Positions 35,163 to 46,119 of a stretch of DNA of 64,000 nucleotides are shown here, in pieces. Position 1 is the first letter of the stretch. Every line of letters starts with the position of its first letter. The stretch is from the NCBI RefSeq assembly GCF_000565215.1, contig NZ_CP006934.1:372001-436000 (forward strand), read 5' to 3'. Position numbers and translations under genes: made by a program. Below the pieces are notes generated by a model, which did no database searches, was not told the origin of the DNA, and was given only the letters and a program-made list of their open reading frames with translations. Source of the stretch: Spiroplasma sabaudiense Ar-1343 (GTDB lineage: Bacteria; Bacillota_I; Bacilli_A; Mycoplasmatales; Mycoplasmataceae).

Positions 35163-37220
35163 ATGACTTTAAGTATATTTAAATTAATATTAAGTTCGCA
35201 GATTGCTTTATCAGCAACAGCAACAACAACGAGTTTGGCAACAAGTTTTAATACTTCCCAAGAAGATCGTGAATATCAAGTTGAATCAATGATGAACTTA
35301 ATAAAATCAAAATCAAAAATTTTATCAACTGATGAAATATTTCAATTTCAAAATCAAGAATTCTATGGTCGCGAAGAAATGGATAAATATATTTTTGAAA
35401 ATAATTTAATTCAAGAACAAGCTACTTCTTCAAATTTAAATAAAATTATAAAAGACCACCAAAATAATATTTTGGATAAAGACAAAATTTATGGAACAGA
35501 TTTAGATGATTTTGAATTAATATATCGCGATGCCTTTGGAAATGCTCAAAGTTCTCGAGAAAAATCACTAAATTCATATACTAATAAAGGACTGGTTCGA
35601 CAAAAATACAGTTATGATTACGAAGGGTGATTTGATTCACCAACCGAAGCAAAAGATAACTTTGTTTTTAAACAAGGTTTGGAAAAATCATTATACTATC
35701 AAGTGGACCAACGTTACTACAATTTGTTTAACCTCAAAGATCAAGAGGAATTAAAAAGTAGCTTCTTAGACGGTTATTATTTGAAACCAAGTAATTTTAC
35801 AAGTGGTGAAAAAGTTTTTGGTGATAATCAAAAAGTTGAGTCATCAATCTATAATAAATTTAGAAATGCTTGAACTTCTTCAGAGCGTTTTAAAGCTACC
35901 CCTGAAATTCTTGATAATTTAAACTATCAAGACTACATTAATTTTGATACAGAAAATACAGTTTCAATTACACCTTATAATGGAATTTTAATTTCTATTG
36001 ATGGAGTTAATTATTCAAACACAGTTAAATTAAAAGTTGATTCAAAATATGATGCAAGTTATTTATCAAAAAGATCAAATTACAAAGCCGTGCCAGAACA
36101 TTATTTTGATAGAAGCAAAATGACTTATTCGATAAATCTCAAGAATCAATCTAAAACAGTGAAACTAACTTTTTTACCAAAAGATGCTGAACAATGAACG
36201 TCAGATGTAAATTTTGGTCAAATGGCTTTTAATGACAATCATAATTCTAACATCACATTGTATTCAAAAAAATATTCAAGTTCAGAGGAAAACATTTCAC
36301 AATATAAAATTTTTGAAATCAATGATTTAAACTATAAAATTAACAGTAATCATGATATTAGAAGTCAAGATGTTTTAAATCTTTACGCAGCTTGATTCCC
36401 ATATTTTGTTAAAAATGAACTGCTAGATTTCAAAGACGTAGTTCACGGCCAATTTAATAAATATGGTGTCAAAAGAGATTATCTATATGACATTAATGGT
36501 CGCAAAGGTTATGAATATTCTTTATCTGATGGAATTGAGTATTATCACAAATTTGTTAAACCAGAGTTGTATAAAAATTTTGTTGGTACAGATGTAAATG
36601 GAAACAGCCTTTATAAAGTTAACAGTAATTTTGATGCCACTAGCCAAGAGTTGGAAAATTATATGTACTTACAAGGTAAACAAGATATTCGACTAATGTT
36701 TACTTTTACAGGAGAGCGAAACCACTCTTCAATAAACGGTCTTTCATTAGCATCAACACAAGCAGAAGCCCAAGAAAAACTTTTTCAAATTGAAAAAAGT
36801 ATTCTAAGTAAAAAATATTTTGCCTATGATGTTTATGGTAACTTTGAAATATCTGGAAATAATGAAGATGATGCAATTCGTAAATTACAACAAAAAATTG
36901 ATTTGCAGGCTCGTTATGTTCACAAGGATGAAATTAAAAATTGAAATAATCAAACCGTCAGTTTTGAAAATATTATTAGTGATGGAGTTTATACCACTTA
37001 TCGAACATTTATTAACGGAGAATGAACATATTTTTTAAATCACCACGATGCTTATAATGCATTAACTGGTAATGTTACAGGAGAAACTGTGGTGAAAACT
37101 AGAACAGTTAATCTGTACATGTATATTGAAAATAACAACAATGAAAAAATTACTCACACATACTCAACAGATGCTGAACTAGAGGATTTAGCAAATAAAA
37201 TTTTGGGTTATGTGAGCTAA
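35163..37220 (+). CDS. Giant secreted surface protein (operon gene 2)
   Basis: 685 residues. Signal peptide MTLSIFKLILSSQIALSATA, no lipobox. Repeats of the same kind as in gene 1: FQFQNQEFYGREEMDKYI, YDYEGWFDSPTEAKDNF, YDVYGNFEISGNNEDDAI and FINGEWTYFLNHHDAYNAL. ATG at 35163 is preferred over in-frame GTG 35139 because it begins a proper signal peptide; GGAAAGG lies about 15 bases upstream within the previous gene. The last 11 bases overlap the next gene. Function unknown. Confidence 0.78.
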
Positions 37221-38610
37221 TAAAAAAATCTATCAATTTGGTATAGCGGGTTATTACTTATTAATTTTAGCAATTAGTATATTAATTTTCGTTTTTATTA
37301 AAAATAGCATCCTAGTTTGAACAGCCATTACCATAACTATTACAATAGCTGTCTTGCTAATGACTTATCTAGAAAGTTTGAGTGAAGAGGACGGTGATGA
37401 ATTTTATCTAAATAATTTTAAAAAGATTAAAAAACGTTGTTTTGAAATTTTTGTAGCAATATTTATTGGTACAATTGCTTTAAACTTTATGGTTTTTTAC
37501 ACATTTTGATCAATTGTAAATAGTATTATAACAACTCAGTGAACAATTGCGATTGTGATAATAGTTGGTTGATTTATTAGCAGTATTTTTAAAGATAAGA
37601 TTTCAACATTCATCTTTATGTTTTTATTTATAAGTCCATTACTAAATAATACTAGTAATTATAGTTTTACTTTAATCGGGGTTGTCTTTGGAATCACTTA
37701 TTTAGGATATTTTGTCAAAAATAAAACAATAGATATCCCTGACTTAGAAAAACATTTATTAAAGCTTAAATTTATAATCGCTGTTATCGTAATCATAATC
37801 TGCATCCCGCTTTATGGATTCTTTCCGTTTAAAGAGGTTGGGGTTTACCAGGATTTATTGGATTTTCAGTTTTATAAAAAAATTATTAACTTGATACCCC
37901 TAATTGTTTTAATAATAATTTGGTCATTTTCTAACAACTATATTTGAATGATTTTGGGTTATCTTTTAGCACAATCATTAACAAGTGGTTTTTTAGGTTT
38001 TGGGAATCAATTAAATTCGCAAAATGAATTTAATTTTATTTTTTCAGATTTGTCATTTTTTGAATCATTTGGTAATCTAGACTCATCACTAAATTTTCTT
38101 AAAATACCGTTTAATATTTTAATTACCTTTATTTTATGCGGTTTTATCATGGTCTTAGAAGAAAAAATGAATAGTTATCATTCTAAAATCTTCTCTGAGT
38201 TTAATTATGGTAGAGATAATCACAAAATTATTAAAGAAATCTTGGCAATTCCAGCTTTAGAAATAGGGTATTGGGGTGCCAAAGTTGATAAGAAAGAATT
38301 TCTAGTTGATGAAGAACCACTCTTAATTAAGAAAAATATTCTTTTAGAGGGCGCTGAATCGCTTATTAAATCAATTAATCTCGCGGGATTATTCAATGCT
38401 TTAGTGATTTTAGTCCTATCAATTAACTTAAATACAAGTTTTTTAATAACGGTTTTAAGTTTATTAAAGTATAATTGAATTTTATATATTTTGTTTATAT
38501 TATTAACTACTTTAATTTCAATGGCCAAAGGATCAAACTTCCTTTTTAAAAATTGAGAATTTTATTGGTTAAAATCAAGAAATTCTATATGAAGAATTCA
38601 AGTTAAATAA
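37210..38610 (+). CDS. Polytopic membrane protein (operon gene 3)
   Basis: 466 residues, about 11-12 hydrophobic helices. ATG at 37210 overlaps the preceding gene by 11 bases (ATGTGAGCTAATAA), so translation is coupled. TGA=Trp is the second codon. A cytoplasmic loop (IFSEFNYGRDNHKIIKE, WGAKVDKKEFLVDEE) lies near residues 325-370. No transporter signature is recognised. Context suggests it helps export, anchor or process the two giant surface proteins; that is inference. Confidence 0.75.
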
Positions 38611-38664
38611 AAAACACCAACCCAAGGAAACTCAAAGCGGTTTCCAAAAAAGGTTGGTGTTTTA
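38611..38664. terminator. Nested-hairpin bidirectional terminator
   Basis: Outer stem AAAACACCAACC (38611-38622) with GGTTGGTGTTTT (38652-38663). An inner stem GGAAA (38626-38630) with TTTCC (38641-38645) sits in its loop. It lies between convergent genes ending at 38610 and 38669. A structure of the same design occurs at 42790-42843. Confidence 0.8.
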
Positions 38665-38668
38665 AATT

Positions 38669-39277
38669 TTATTTAACTATAATAGTTAGTCTGAATAGAA
38701 AGACGTCATATCATCTAAATCCAACCCAGTAGCTATCTTCAATGTTTATATTGCCTTCATTTCTTAAGGAAAATTGTCATCTCATTTGATCTTGCTGGGC
38801 AATTTCTGGTTCATTCGCAACAATAATTGAACTTTTATGAATGAAAAATTTATAATTATCTTCTTCTGTCAATGGATGACCAACTGGATCTAAAATATTT
38901 AAATCTACATTACAAACATCGTCAAAATCATTTAACTGACATTCAATATTTTCATCAACTCCGGGTTCTTTATAAGCAATTTTACTGTGATAGGTGATAG
39001 CAATGGTTCCTTTATATACTCTGCGATATCGCTCGTTTACAACAAACAAACCCCTGTAACTACTTCCTGAAAAATATAAAGCATCACTTACTGCTTCGGG
39101 ATTTTTTTCAATAAAAGCCTTCATAATGGTAGTTGAATCTAAATTTTCTACATAACCTAAATCTCCATCAATTAACCAATTGGAAATATCACTTCGAAAA
39201 TCTGCACAAGCTGCCACTGTTTGAGTTGCTGTTAGGACAGGAAAAATCCCTGCCATTATTTTAATTATTTTTTTCAT
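38669..39277 (-). CDS. Cassette lipoprotein, subtype 1
   Basis: 202 residues. Signal peptide MKKIIKIMAGIFPVLTATQT with lipobox VAAC. The mature part begins DISNWLIDGDLGYVENLD and contains a VDENIECQLNDFDDVCNVD region with two Cys, then NILDPVGHP. Close relative of the lipoprotein at 44244-44855. It starts 9 bases after the upstream peptidase stop (TAGGAAATTAAAATG), using the stop-proximal AGGAA as ribosome site, so the two are co-translated. TGA=Trp at 38777. Function unknown; partner of the peptidase by context. Confidence 0.85.
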
Positions 39278-39286
39278 TTTAATTTC

Positions 39287-40099
39287 CTAAATTCTATCAA
39301 TATCTTTGGCTGTAAAACCCATTTCTTTTAATTCTTTTCAACTATATTTCTTCCCTTCGAAAAAAAATCGCTTTTTTAGTGGAAGTTTTTTTTCATTTTT
39401 ATCATATAGAGCAACTCAAAATCCTCCATTGCTCCAAGACCAGATATCTTTTTTTCTAACAATCCTTAATTCTTTTTTTACTCATCCATAATGAACCAAA
39501 TAACTCTTTGTTTGTGAGTCATAACCAATTATAACAACGCTGTGACCACCACGATTTGGGTATGATAGGGCAACTGGCACTTTAAAGTCTTTTAAAATTT
39601 TTTCAGAGCTGTCACCAATCACAAGGGCAATTTGAGACTTTAAAGATATTCTTTTTTCAATTTCATGACCCTTAACTCAGCGATTAATGGCTTTTTTAAA
39701 AGGTATTGGTTCAATAAAGTTAACTTGTTTCTTGTTCAATTCTCAAAGTTTTGTTATAAAAGATTTTTCTTTTTGGCTAGTTTCTGAAAAAAAGTGCCAA
39801 GGCATACCTATTTTTTCGACTTTTTCTTGAATTACAAAGTAGTGTTCGAACTCTTCATCTGTAAAATAACCTGAAGAAATAAACAATTCTTGATAAAAAA
39901 ATAACATTGAAATCGAAATATACTCACATAAACCCGTCCCTTTTGGTGATTCTGTATAGCCAATGGCATATTCGCTTCAGAGTTTTGAAAATCATTCATG
40001 ATGGGGGATTAGGTCTGAAAATTTTGAGATTTTTTCTAAGGTGGCTTCCTCCCCATAAGGAATTTTCTTTTTGCCAAAGGATTCTTTATTTCTGCACAT
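39287..40099 (-). CDS. Putative papain/C39-like cysteine peptidase, subtype 1
   Basis: 270 residues. Candidate nucleophile C58 in GTGLCEYISISM at a helix start; candidate base H186 in NRGGHSVVIIGYD, followed by the KSYLVHYGW strand. The Cys-then-GGH-hydrophobic-GY pattern is that of papain/C39/staphopain-type folds; activity is not proven. No signal peptide, and an in-frame stop seven codons upstream rules out an N-terminal extension, so it differs from subtype 2. ATG at 40097-40099 with AAAGGAAA. Followed by its lipoprotein partner. Paralogues at 43423 (frameshifted), 40527 and 57902. Confidence 0.75.
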
Positions 40100-40402
40100 A
40101 GTATATTTTCCTTTACCTTATAAATCATATTATAACATTAATTTTATAAACAGTGCATTAATTGCTTATTATTTTTTGAAATATATTTTTATAGTTATTA
40201 ACTCAATAAGTAAGGTAAGTATTTTAAATTACTGGTTTTTTATTGCCCTAGCAAATTGAAACTACTTTATTCAGTATTTAATTGAGTTAACACCGCTTTA
40301 ATAATGCATAAATTATAAAAGATTTTTATTTTTGATTTGGATATTTTTGAATAGTCAATCTGCTTTTTATATTACATAAAAATTATTTATTTTTTTTAAT
40401 TA

Positions 40403-40450
40403 ATGGACAATTAAATAATTTAGAAGTATCATAACGATAGAAAAAGAGTC
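40403..40450 (+). promoter_or_regulatory. Conserved promoter block of subtype 2 peptidase cassettes
   Basis: The block GGACAATTAAATAATTTAG, then a CATAAC -10-like box at 40430-40435 and GATAGAAAAAGAGTC, is matched at 57781-57828 (TATAAC box). It lies about 90 bases before the peptidase start in both. The rest of the gap 40100-40526 is AT-rich without other features. Confidence 0.5.
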
Positions 40451-40526
40451 AAACGATAAAATTAATTTTAAAATTTGAATCTTAAGATTATTAAAATTAA
40501 ATTTTCAGAAAGGAAAATGAATTTTA

Positions 40527-41468
40527 ATGTTTAAAATTAGTTCTATTATACTTTCAAGTTTTATAGTAGCTCCAAATCTTGAAATTTCTACTAATGTTAT
40601 CAACATAAATAAAATAAGTATTAATCAAAATGAAATTAATGATAATGTAATCGCAAAATCAGAATTTGGTAAACTTATCGGAACAAAAGCTTCTCCAGAT
40701 GAAATTGAAAAATTTTCATATAAAGTGCCAAACTACGAATGATTCACCAAATTAGAATCAAAAAGGTCATTTGGCTATACATCTAAAAGAGAATTAACGA
40801 AAGGTTCTTCAATGGGTTTGTGTGAGTATATATCTTTGTCAACAATAATGACTTATTTAGAGTTATTTGTTTCTCCATCGGTTTTTTCAGAGAAGGCCTT
40901 TGAACACTATTTTCAATACGATGATGACTACTCTGGTGATTTAATATTGGCACCTTACCATATAAATTACCAAAATTTAAACCCAGATTCTTCTTTGCCT
41001 GTGAAGCTTTGAAAATTAAATAAGAAAAAAACAGATTTAAAGGGAGGAAGTTTTGTTCATGACACTTTTAGAGCTTGAAATAAATTACTAGATTTACCTT
41101 GAAAAATTGATGATGAATATAGTGCTGCTTGATGGCATACCTCAAACCCAGAAGACTGACTTATAAAATATGATGTTCCGGTTATGTTGTCTTGAGTAAA
41201 AAATGCTCACAATATAATAATATATGGCTATGATAAACCAACTAATAGATACCTAGTACATTATGGATGGGATTATGAGTCAGCTAGAATTATAAATAAA
41301 GCAGATATTTGAAGAACATTTTCAATGGGTTTTTGGAATGCATTTTATCCAACCCCGGGAATTACCAAGGGAGAACTGAAACCGTTATTTAAATATAAAG
41401 GTCAAAAATATAATTGACACCAACTCCAAAATATGGGATTCAATGCTGATGATATTAAATCAATGTAA
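40527..41468 (+). CDS. Putative secreted cysteine peptidase, subtype 2
   Basis: 313 residues, read through many TGA=Trp codons. Signal-like N-terminus MFKISSIILSSFIVAPNLEI without lipobox. Candidate nucleophile C99 in MGLCEYISLSTIM, base H228 in KNAHNIIIYGYD, then NRYLVHYGW. The C-terminus (FKYKGQKYNWHQLQNMGF) is shared by all members. Likely exported and acting outside the cell, possibly on host proteins; that is inference. ATG at 40527 with AAAGGAAAA upstream. Lipoprotein partner starts 17 bases downstream. Intact counterpart of the broken gene at 57902. Confidence 0.75.
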
Positions 41469-41485
41469 ATTTTAAAGGAGAACAA

Positions 41486-42085
41486 ATGAAAAAAACAATT
41501 TTAAGCTTAGCTTCTGTTTTGGCAGTAGCCACAACTAGTTCAATGGTTGTCTCTTGTGATGATGAAAGAATTAACATTAGCGAAGACATCGAAGAAAACC
41601 ATTTAGGTTTTTTGCCAAATTCAAAAAATGAAATAGTTTTTAGTGCATTGAAAAAGGCAAATCCTAATATTGATTATAAAGGATTAGTTTTAATTTTATA
41701 TTCAAGTTATGCCATATTGAGTAACTCTACGGGTAGTCTTAAGTATAAAAGGGACAGTTCAGCTAAATTTTATTATAATTCAAAACTTAGTTTTGGTAGT
41801 GTCTATGGTAATTCAACCAATTGTAATTTCAATAAATATCAAAAAAAATGCAATATTTCAATCAATATTTTGGATAAAACTTATGATGAAAAAATTGACG
41901 GCAAAATTAAGTCCAGAAATAATATTTATACTACAATGGAATATTGAATTGATGAGAATAAGAATTTCATAATGGTTACATTTGAGATAAAAGAAAATAA
42001 TGAAGAATTTTTTTGTAATGTCATAAATGCGAGCATAGAATGAAATGATACTTACCTAGTTGGAGTAAATATGACCAATCAATAG
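41486..42085 (+). CDS. Cassette lipoprotein, subtype 2
   Basis: 199 residues. Signal peptide MKKTILSLASVLAVATTSSM with lipobox VVSC. Mature region: EENHLGFLPNSKNEIVF, NPNIDYKGLVLILYSSYAIL, AKFYYNSKLSFGS, NCNFNKYQKKCNISINILD. Related to the lipoproteins at 58868 and the pseudogene at 42193, and more distantly to subtype 1 (both carry a Cys pair before N-I-L-D). ATG follows AAAGGAG, 17 bases after the peptidase stop. TGA=Trp at 41945. Confidence 0.85.
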
Positions 42086-42138
42086 TTTCAATCAAATCAC
42101 TTAAGTGCTTGAAGGTATATCATCGATATAAATTTTTA

Positions 42139-42176
42139 AGCCAGTTATTAATTTAAAAAAATTAATAACTGGTTTT
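42139..42176 (+). terminator. Terminator of the 40.5 kb cassette
   Basis: Arms CCAGTTATTAAT and ATTAATAACTGG (42141-42152 and 42161-42172) with an A-rich loop, followed by TTTTG-TTTT. Confidence 0.85.
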
Positions 42177-42192
42177 GTTTTATTTTGGTCAT

Positions 42193-42785
42193 CTTTAATC
42201 GTTAACCATATTGCGTGCAAAGATTATCAAGGAGTTATTGAAGAATGATGTTGATCAAAAAAATATTTTCAACCTAACTTAAAATAAAAACGGTATTAAA
42301 AGAAATAAAAAAACTTAATCTTAAAGTTGACTATTATAGATTCAGTATTGGGCTGTTTTCTAATTATGCAATATTAGCGCGTAGCCCCGGAAAGAATCAA
42401 GTACTTGACAAGTGGTTAAGTAAAATTTTATTGTAATTAAAAACTTAGTTTTTATATAATTGAAAATCGCGCTGCTTATTGCAATTTTATAAGTTTCAAA
42501 ATAAATATAATTTAACCTTTCATTTTTTGATTAAAAAAATAATCAAAAAAACAATGACAAAATTTATTTCAGTGATACTGAATACGCAGGTTTTAAACAC
42601 TGAATTGATGAGTGCAAAGAATTTATAATAATAAATTTTGAAAATAAAGTTGTTTTTTGAAATTTTATTAATACCAAAGATTGGCTGCCATTTCCTAAAA
42701 TTATGCCAACATGATTAGTGTTGATCTGCAATGTTACAAGTTATTTAATAATAGGTTTTACCAATTTGAATTATCTGTATTAATA
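42193..42785 (+). pseudogene. Decayed cassette lipoprotein, subtype 2
   Basis: Fragments in shifting frames match the lipoprotein just upstream. KKLNLKVDYYRFSIGLF and SNYAILARSPGK align with NPNIDYKGLVLILYSSYAIL-NSTG; NWIDECKEFIIINFENK aligns with YWIDENKNFIMVTFEIK. Several frameshifts and stops separate them and no start codon with signal peptide survives. An old tandem copy that has lost function. Confidence 0.65.
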
Positions 42786-42789
42786 AACA

Positions 42790-42843
42790 AAAAACCCAAA
42801 CCTTAAAGAAACCTGAAATGGTTTCAATAATGTTTGGGTTTTT
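42790..42843. terminator. Nested-hairpin terminator, second example
   Basis: Outer stem AAAAACCCAAAC (42790-42801) with GTTTGGGTTTTT (42832-42843). Inner stem GAAACC (42808-42813) with GGTTTC (42820-42825). It lies between two convergent pseudogenes, as 38611-38664 lies between convergent genes. Confidence 0.75.
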
Positions 42844-42845
42844 AA

Positions 42846-43170
42846 ATTATTTGGAGATGATTCTTTTTATTTAACAATTGTAATTATCAAATTAACTAGT
42901 CGGTGTTCACTAGGGTTTATTGCATTTAATTCAAACATTGCAAACATCCAAATAACTACTAATTTGACATTCAATTTTTCCATCAACTCCAGGTTCTTTT
43001 TCTAGAAAATGAAACCATGGTTTTAAAGAAAGCTTTTTCTTGCTTTTCTCATACAAGTCAAGTCAAAATCTTATGTTGGCTCAGAAATGTATGTAGTCTT
43101 TTTAACAATTCTTAATTCGCGATTAGATTACCCATAATGCAATTTGTTAGATTATTGACTAAATTAAAAT
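42846..43170 (-). pseudogene. Decayed leftward peptidase-lipoprotein cassette, subtype 1
   Basis: Read leftward, 43140-43060 gives ELRIVKKTTYI, matching KKELRIVRKKDIW of the peptidase at 39287. Then 43000-42880 gives EPGVDGKIECQISSYLDVCNV, matching EPGVDENIECQLNDFDDVCNV of the lipoprotein at 38669, and LIITIVK before a stop, matching its LTIIVK end. The two are fused by deletions and carry stops and frameshifts. 43171-43422 shows nothing except the next promoter. Confidence 0.65.
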
Positions 43171-43422
43171 CATCCTAATTTTTTTATTTTTGTGCTCCTT
43201 TAGAAATAACTAAATTGATAATTTAAAATTTGAAAAAATTTAAGGAAAAATCTTCAATACCGATATTATCATCATATTATTTTTACTTCTGGCATAGTTA
43301 GCCTTTAATTGATTTAATCATATTTTTATACTATTTTAAAATAAAAAGTATAGTGTATAAAAACATAGCATAGCTTTAAATTTGTTATAATAATATTATA
43401 TTATTTAAAGGAAAATTAAAAT

Positions 43423-44234
43423 ATGATTAGTGATAACTCAAATTTAGGAAAACCATTTCGGCCTTATGGTCACGAGGCAACTTCAGAAGAAATTGCAAAA
43501 TTCACACTATTAATTCCACACCACGAATGGTTCTCAAAACTATATAGTGAGTCCGCAATTGGTTATACTACCTCTCCAAACGGAACGGGTCTTTGCGAAT
43601 ATATTTCAATTTCAATGTTGTTTTTTATCAAGAAATATTCGTATCCTCTGGATATTTTACTGAGCAAGAGTTTAATCATTACTTCACGATACACAGGCAA
43701 ACTAGCAAAATTGGTATCCCGTGGCATAATTATACAGAAACATCTCAAAAAGAAAAATCTTTTATTACTAAATTATGGGAAATAAATAACAAAAAGGTTA
43801 ATTTCATTGAACCGATTCCTTTTAAAAATACTATTAAAAGATGAGTTAAAAATCACGAAATGGAGAACAGGATTTCCCTTAAGTCACAAATTGCTTTTGT
43901 GATTGGGGATGGCCCTGAAAACATCTTAAAGGACTACAAAGTACCTGTTGCGCTATCATACCCAAATCGTGGTGGTCATAATGTTGTGATAATTGGATAT
44001 AATTATAATACAAAAAGTTATTTAGTTCATTATGGTGTGAGACGTGCAGAATTAAGAATCGTTAAAAAAAGTGAGATTTGATCTTGGGGTAACGGCGGCT
44101 TTTGAGTAGCTTTGTATGATAAAAATGCTAAAAAATTACCGTTGAAAAAGAGATTTTATTACCAAGGCAAGGAATTTACCTGAGATGAATTAAAAAAATT
44201 AGGCTTAACTGCCAAAGATATTGAAAGAATATAG
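43423..44234 (+). pseudogene. Subtype 1 cysteine peptidase with a poly-T frameshift
   Basis: Close relative of 39287-40099. Reading from ATG 43423 gives a good N-terminus to GTGLCEYISISMLFF; the rest (YQEIFVSSGYFTEQEF, NRGGHNVVIIGYN, KSYLVHYG) continues in another frame to TAG 44232-44234. The shift falls in a run of six T at 43621-43626, where the intact paralogue has seven. With one more T the protein would be 270 residues with Cys and His intact. It could be a mutation, a sequencing error or reversible slippage (phase variation). Promoter and AAAGGAAAA site intact; the lipoprotein downstream is intact. Confidence 0.75.
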
Positions 44235-44243
44235 GTATTTTAT

Positions 44244-44855
44244 ATGAAAAAAATAATTAAAATAATCGCAGGATTATTTCCTGTTTTAACAGTAACTCAA
44301 AGTGTCACTGCTTGCACCGACAAGAGAATTGATGTTTCAGATTGGTTGGTGGATGGCAATTTGGGATATGTTGAAAATTTAGAACAAAAAACTATTATTG
44401 ATTCATTTACTGAAAAAAATCCCAATACCCAAAAAGATGTTCTTAGTTTTTTAGGTAATAGTTACAGTGGAACATTAACAGTAAACCCGTGACTTAAATC
44501 ATTTTATAAAGGAGAGATTGGAATCAATTACCATAGTAAGTTAGCTTATAAAGAACTAGGAGTTGATGAAAATATTGAATGTCAGCTAAATAGTTTTGAT
44601 GATGTTTGTGATGTTGATTTAAATATCCTTGACCCAGTCAACCATCCTTTAAGCGAAGAAGATAATTATAAATATTTTATTCATGGAAGTGGATTTTTTA
44701 ATGTAGAGGGCCCAGAAATTATCGAAGAAAATCAAATGCTTTGGCATTTTTCGCTTAAAAAAGAAAATACATCGAATCTTCAAGATAGTTATGACATTGC
44801 TTTTAGATGATACGATGCTTTTTTATTTAAATTAACAATATTAATTGGTTGATAA
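44244..44855 (+). CDS. Cassette lipoprotein, subtype 1
   Basis: 203 residues. Signal peptide MKKIIKIIAGLFPVLTVTQS with lipobox VTAC. Mature part aligns along its length with 38669-39277 (DVSDWLVDGNLGYVENLE, VDENIECQLNSFDDVCDVD, NILDPVNHPLSEEDNYK). ATG 44244 is 9 bases after the peptidase stop, the same spacing as in the leftward cassette. Ends with TGA=Trp then TAA. Function unknown; remains open although its peptidase is frameshifted. Confidence 0.85.
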
Positions 44856-44978
44856 ATAATAGAAAATAAATTTATTTTCAAATAATTTATAATAAGTGAA
44901 GTTAACAATTTTTAAATATATTTTATATTAATGATAATTAATATAAAATTAATGTAGTAGAATTTATGGAGAATATTT

Positions 44979-45965
44979 GTGGAAGTTTTAATTTTAGGTA
45001 ACGGTTTTGAAATAAATTTTAACCCTAATCTTGTTGATTTCAATTCTGGTTTTAAAAATTGGCTTATAAGTCATGATAGTGAAGAAAAAATAAACGAATT
45101 ATATGATATTTTAGAGGAACAAAAATCTTATGAAATAGATATAACATTAAGGCGCACAATAAAGCACTTAATCAAAGAATTTAAAAATATTGACTCAGAA
45201 AATACAGTAGAAGATTTATTGTATAAAATTGGCCAGGAATTTATTAGAGAGTTCGAAGAAATTCAAGATAAGGACCAAGAATCAGAGGTATTTAAAAATA
45301 TAAAAAAAATTTTAGGTTATTACATTAGGGTAGTTTTAAAAACAGAGTACGAATGTGAGAAATTTAAAGCTAAAAATTTTAAATTTTTGGAAAACTTCAG
45401 AAACCCAAATTTCATATTTACAACAAATTATACAAACTCAGCATTTACTTTGGCGAAAAATTGAAACCAAATTTATGAAGGTCTACCGATAATTAAGACC
45501 GAAGTAAAACAAATTCATGGCTACTTTAATTTTGAAAACAAAGATATAACTTATGATAATATTGATATTAATCTTATTGATAAAAAATCAAATTATTTTT
45601 TTGAAAAGTTATTATCAGAAAATTTAAAGGCTAAAGTTTTTAATTTTACTATTTTTGGTTTATCATTGAGAAACGATTCTGAAATTATAAGAAATATTAT
45701 TAAAATTGGACTGAAAAATAAAGATGTTTGCATAAATTATTATTATATGTATGATGAAGATAAAAAAGATTTTATAGATTCAGTAAAAAAAGAAGTAGAT
45801 TTTCTTAATAATTCAGAAGATGATTACGAATTAAATTCCTATGATTTAACTGAAAGTAAAATCGAAATTAATCGTTTTTTTAGTAATGATCAAATAAGTA
45901 TAAATTTTAACTTTAAAAAATCTGATACACATTTTTTGTACAAAAATTTAAATAAACAAAAATAA
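44979..45965 (+). CDS. AbiH/SIR2-like protein, putative phage defence
   Basis: 328 residues, GTG start at 44979 with GGAG eight bases before. N-terminal nucleotide-binding-type motif EVLILGNGFEINFN (residues 2-15), then FIFTTNYTNSAF (145-156), KQIHGYFNF (H180) and FTIFGLSLRND. This succession (GNGFD, NYT, HG, FG-S-D) is that of AbiH-like and SIR2-like abortive-infection proteins; the family is assigned by motif only. Cytoplasmic, no signal peptide. Single gene with no partner, inserted among peptidase-lipoprotein cassettes. One TGA=Trp at 45462. Confidence 0.6.
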
Positions 45966-46119
45966 TTTTATGATTTGTTTCAAAGAAGTATATCATTTTA
46001 TGATTATTTTCTATTCTAATTTATTTGTAATTAATTTAAATTTATAAAAATACTACAGGATAATATAAAAAATAAACGTATTTTCAAAATATTAGATATT
46101 AAATTTAAATCTAGCACTT

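Noticed and set aside
38220..38528. Leftward 102-codon frame inside the membrane protein gene
   Set aside because: Opposite-strand shadow of a coupled operon gene.
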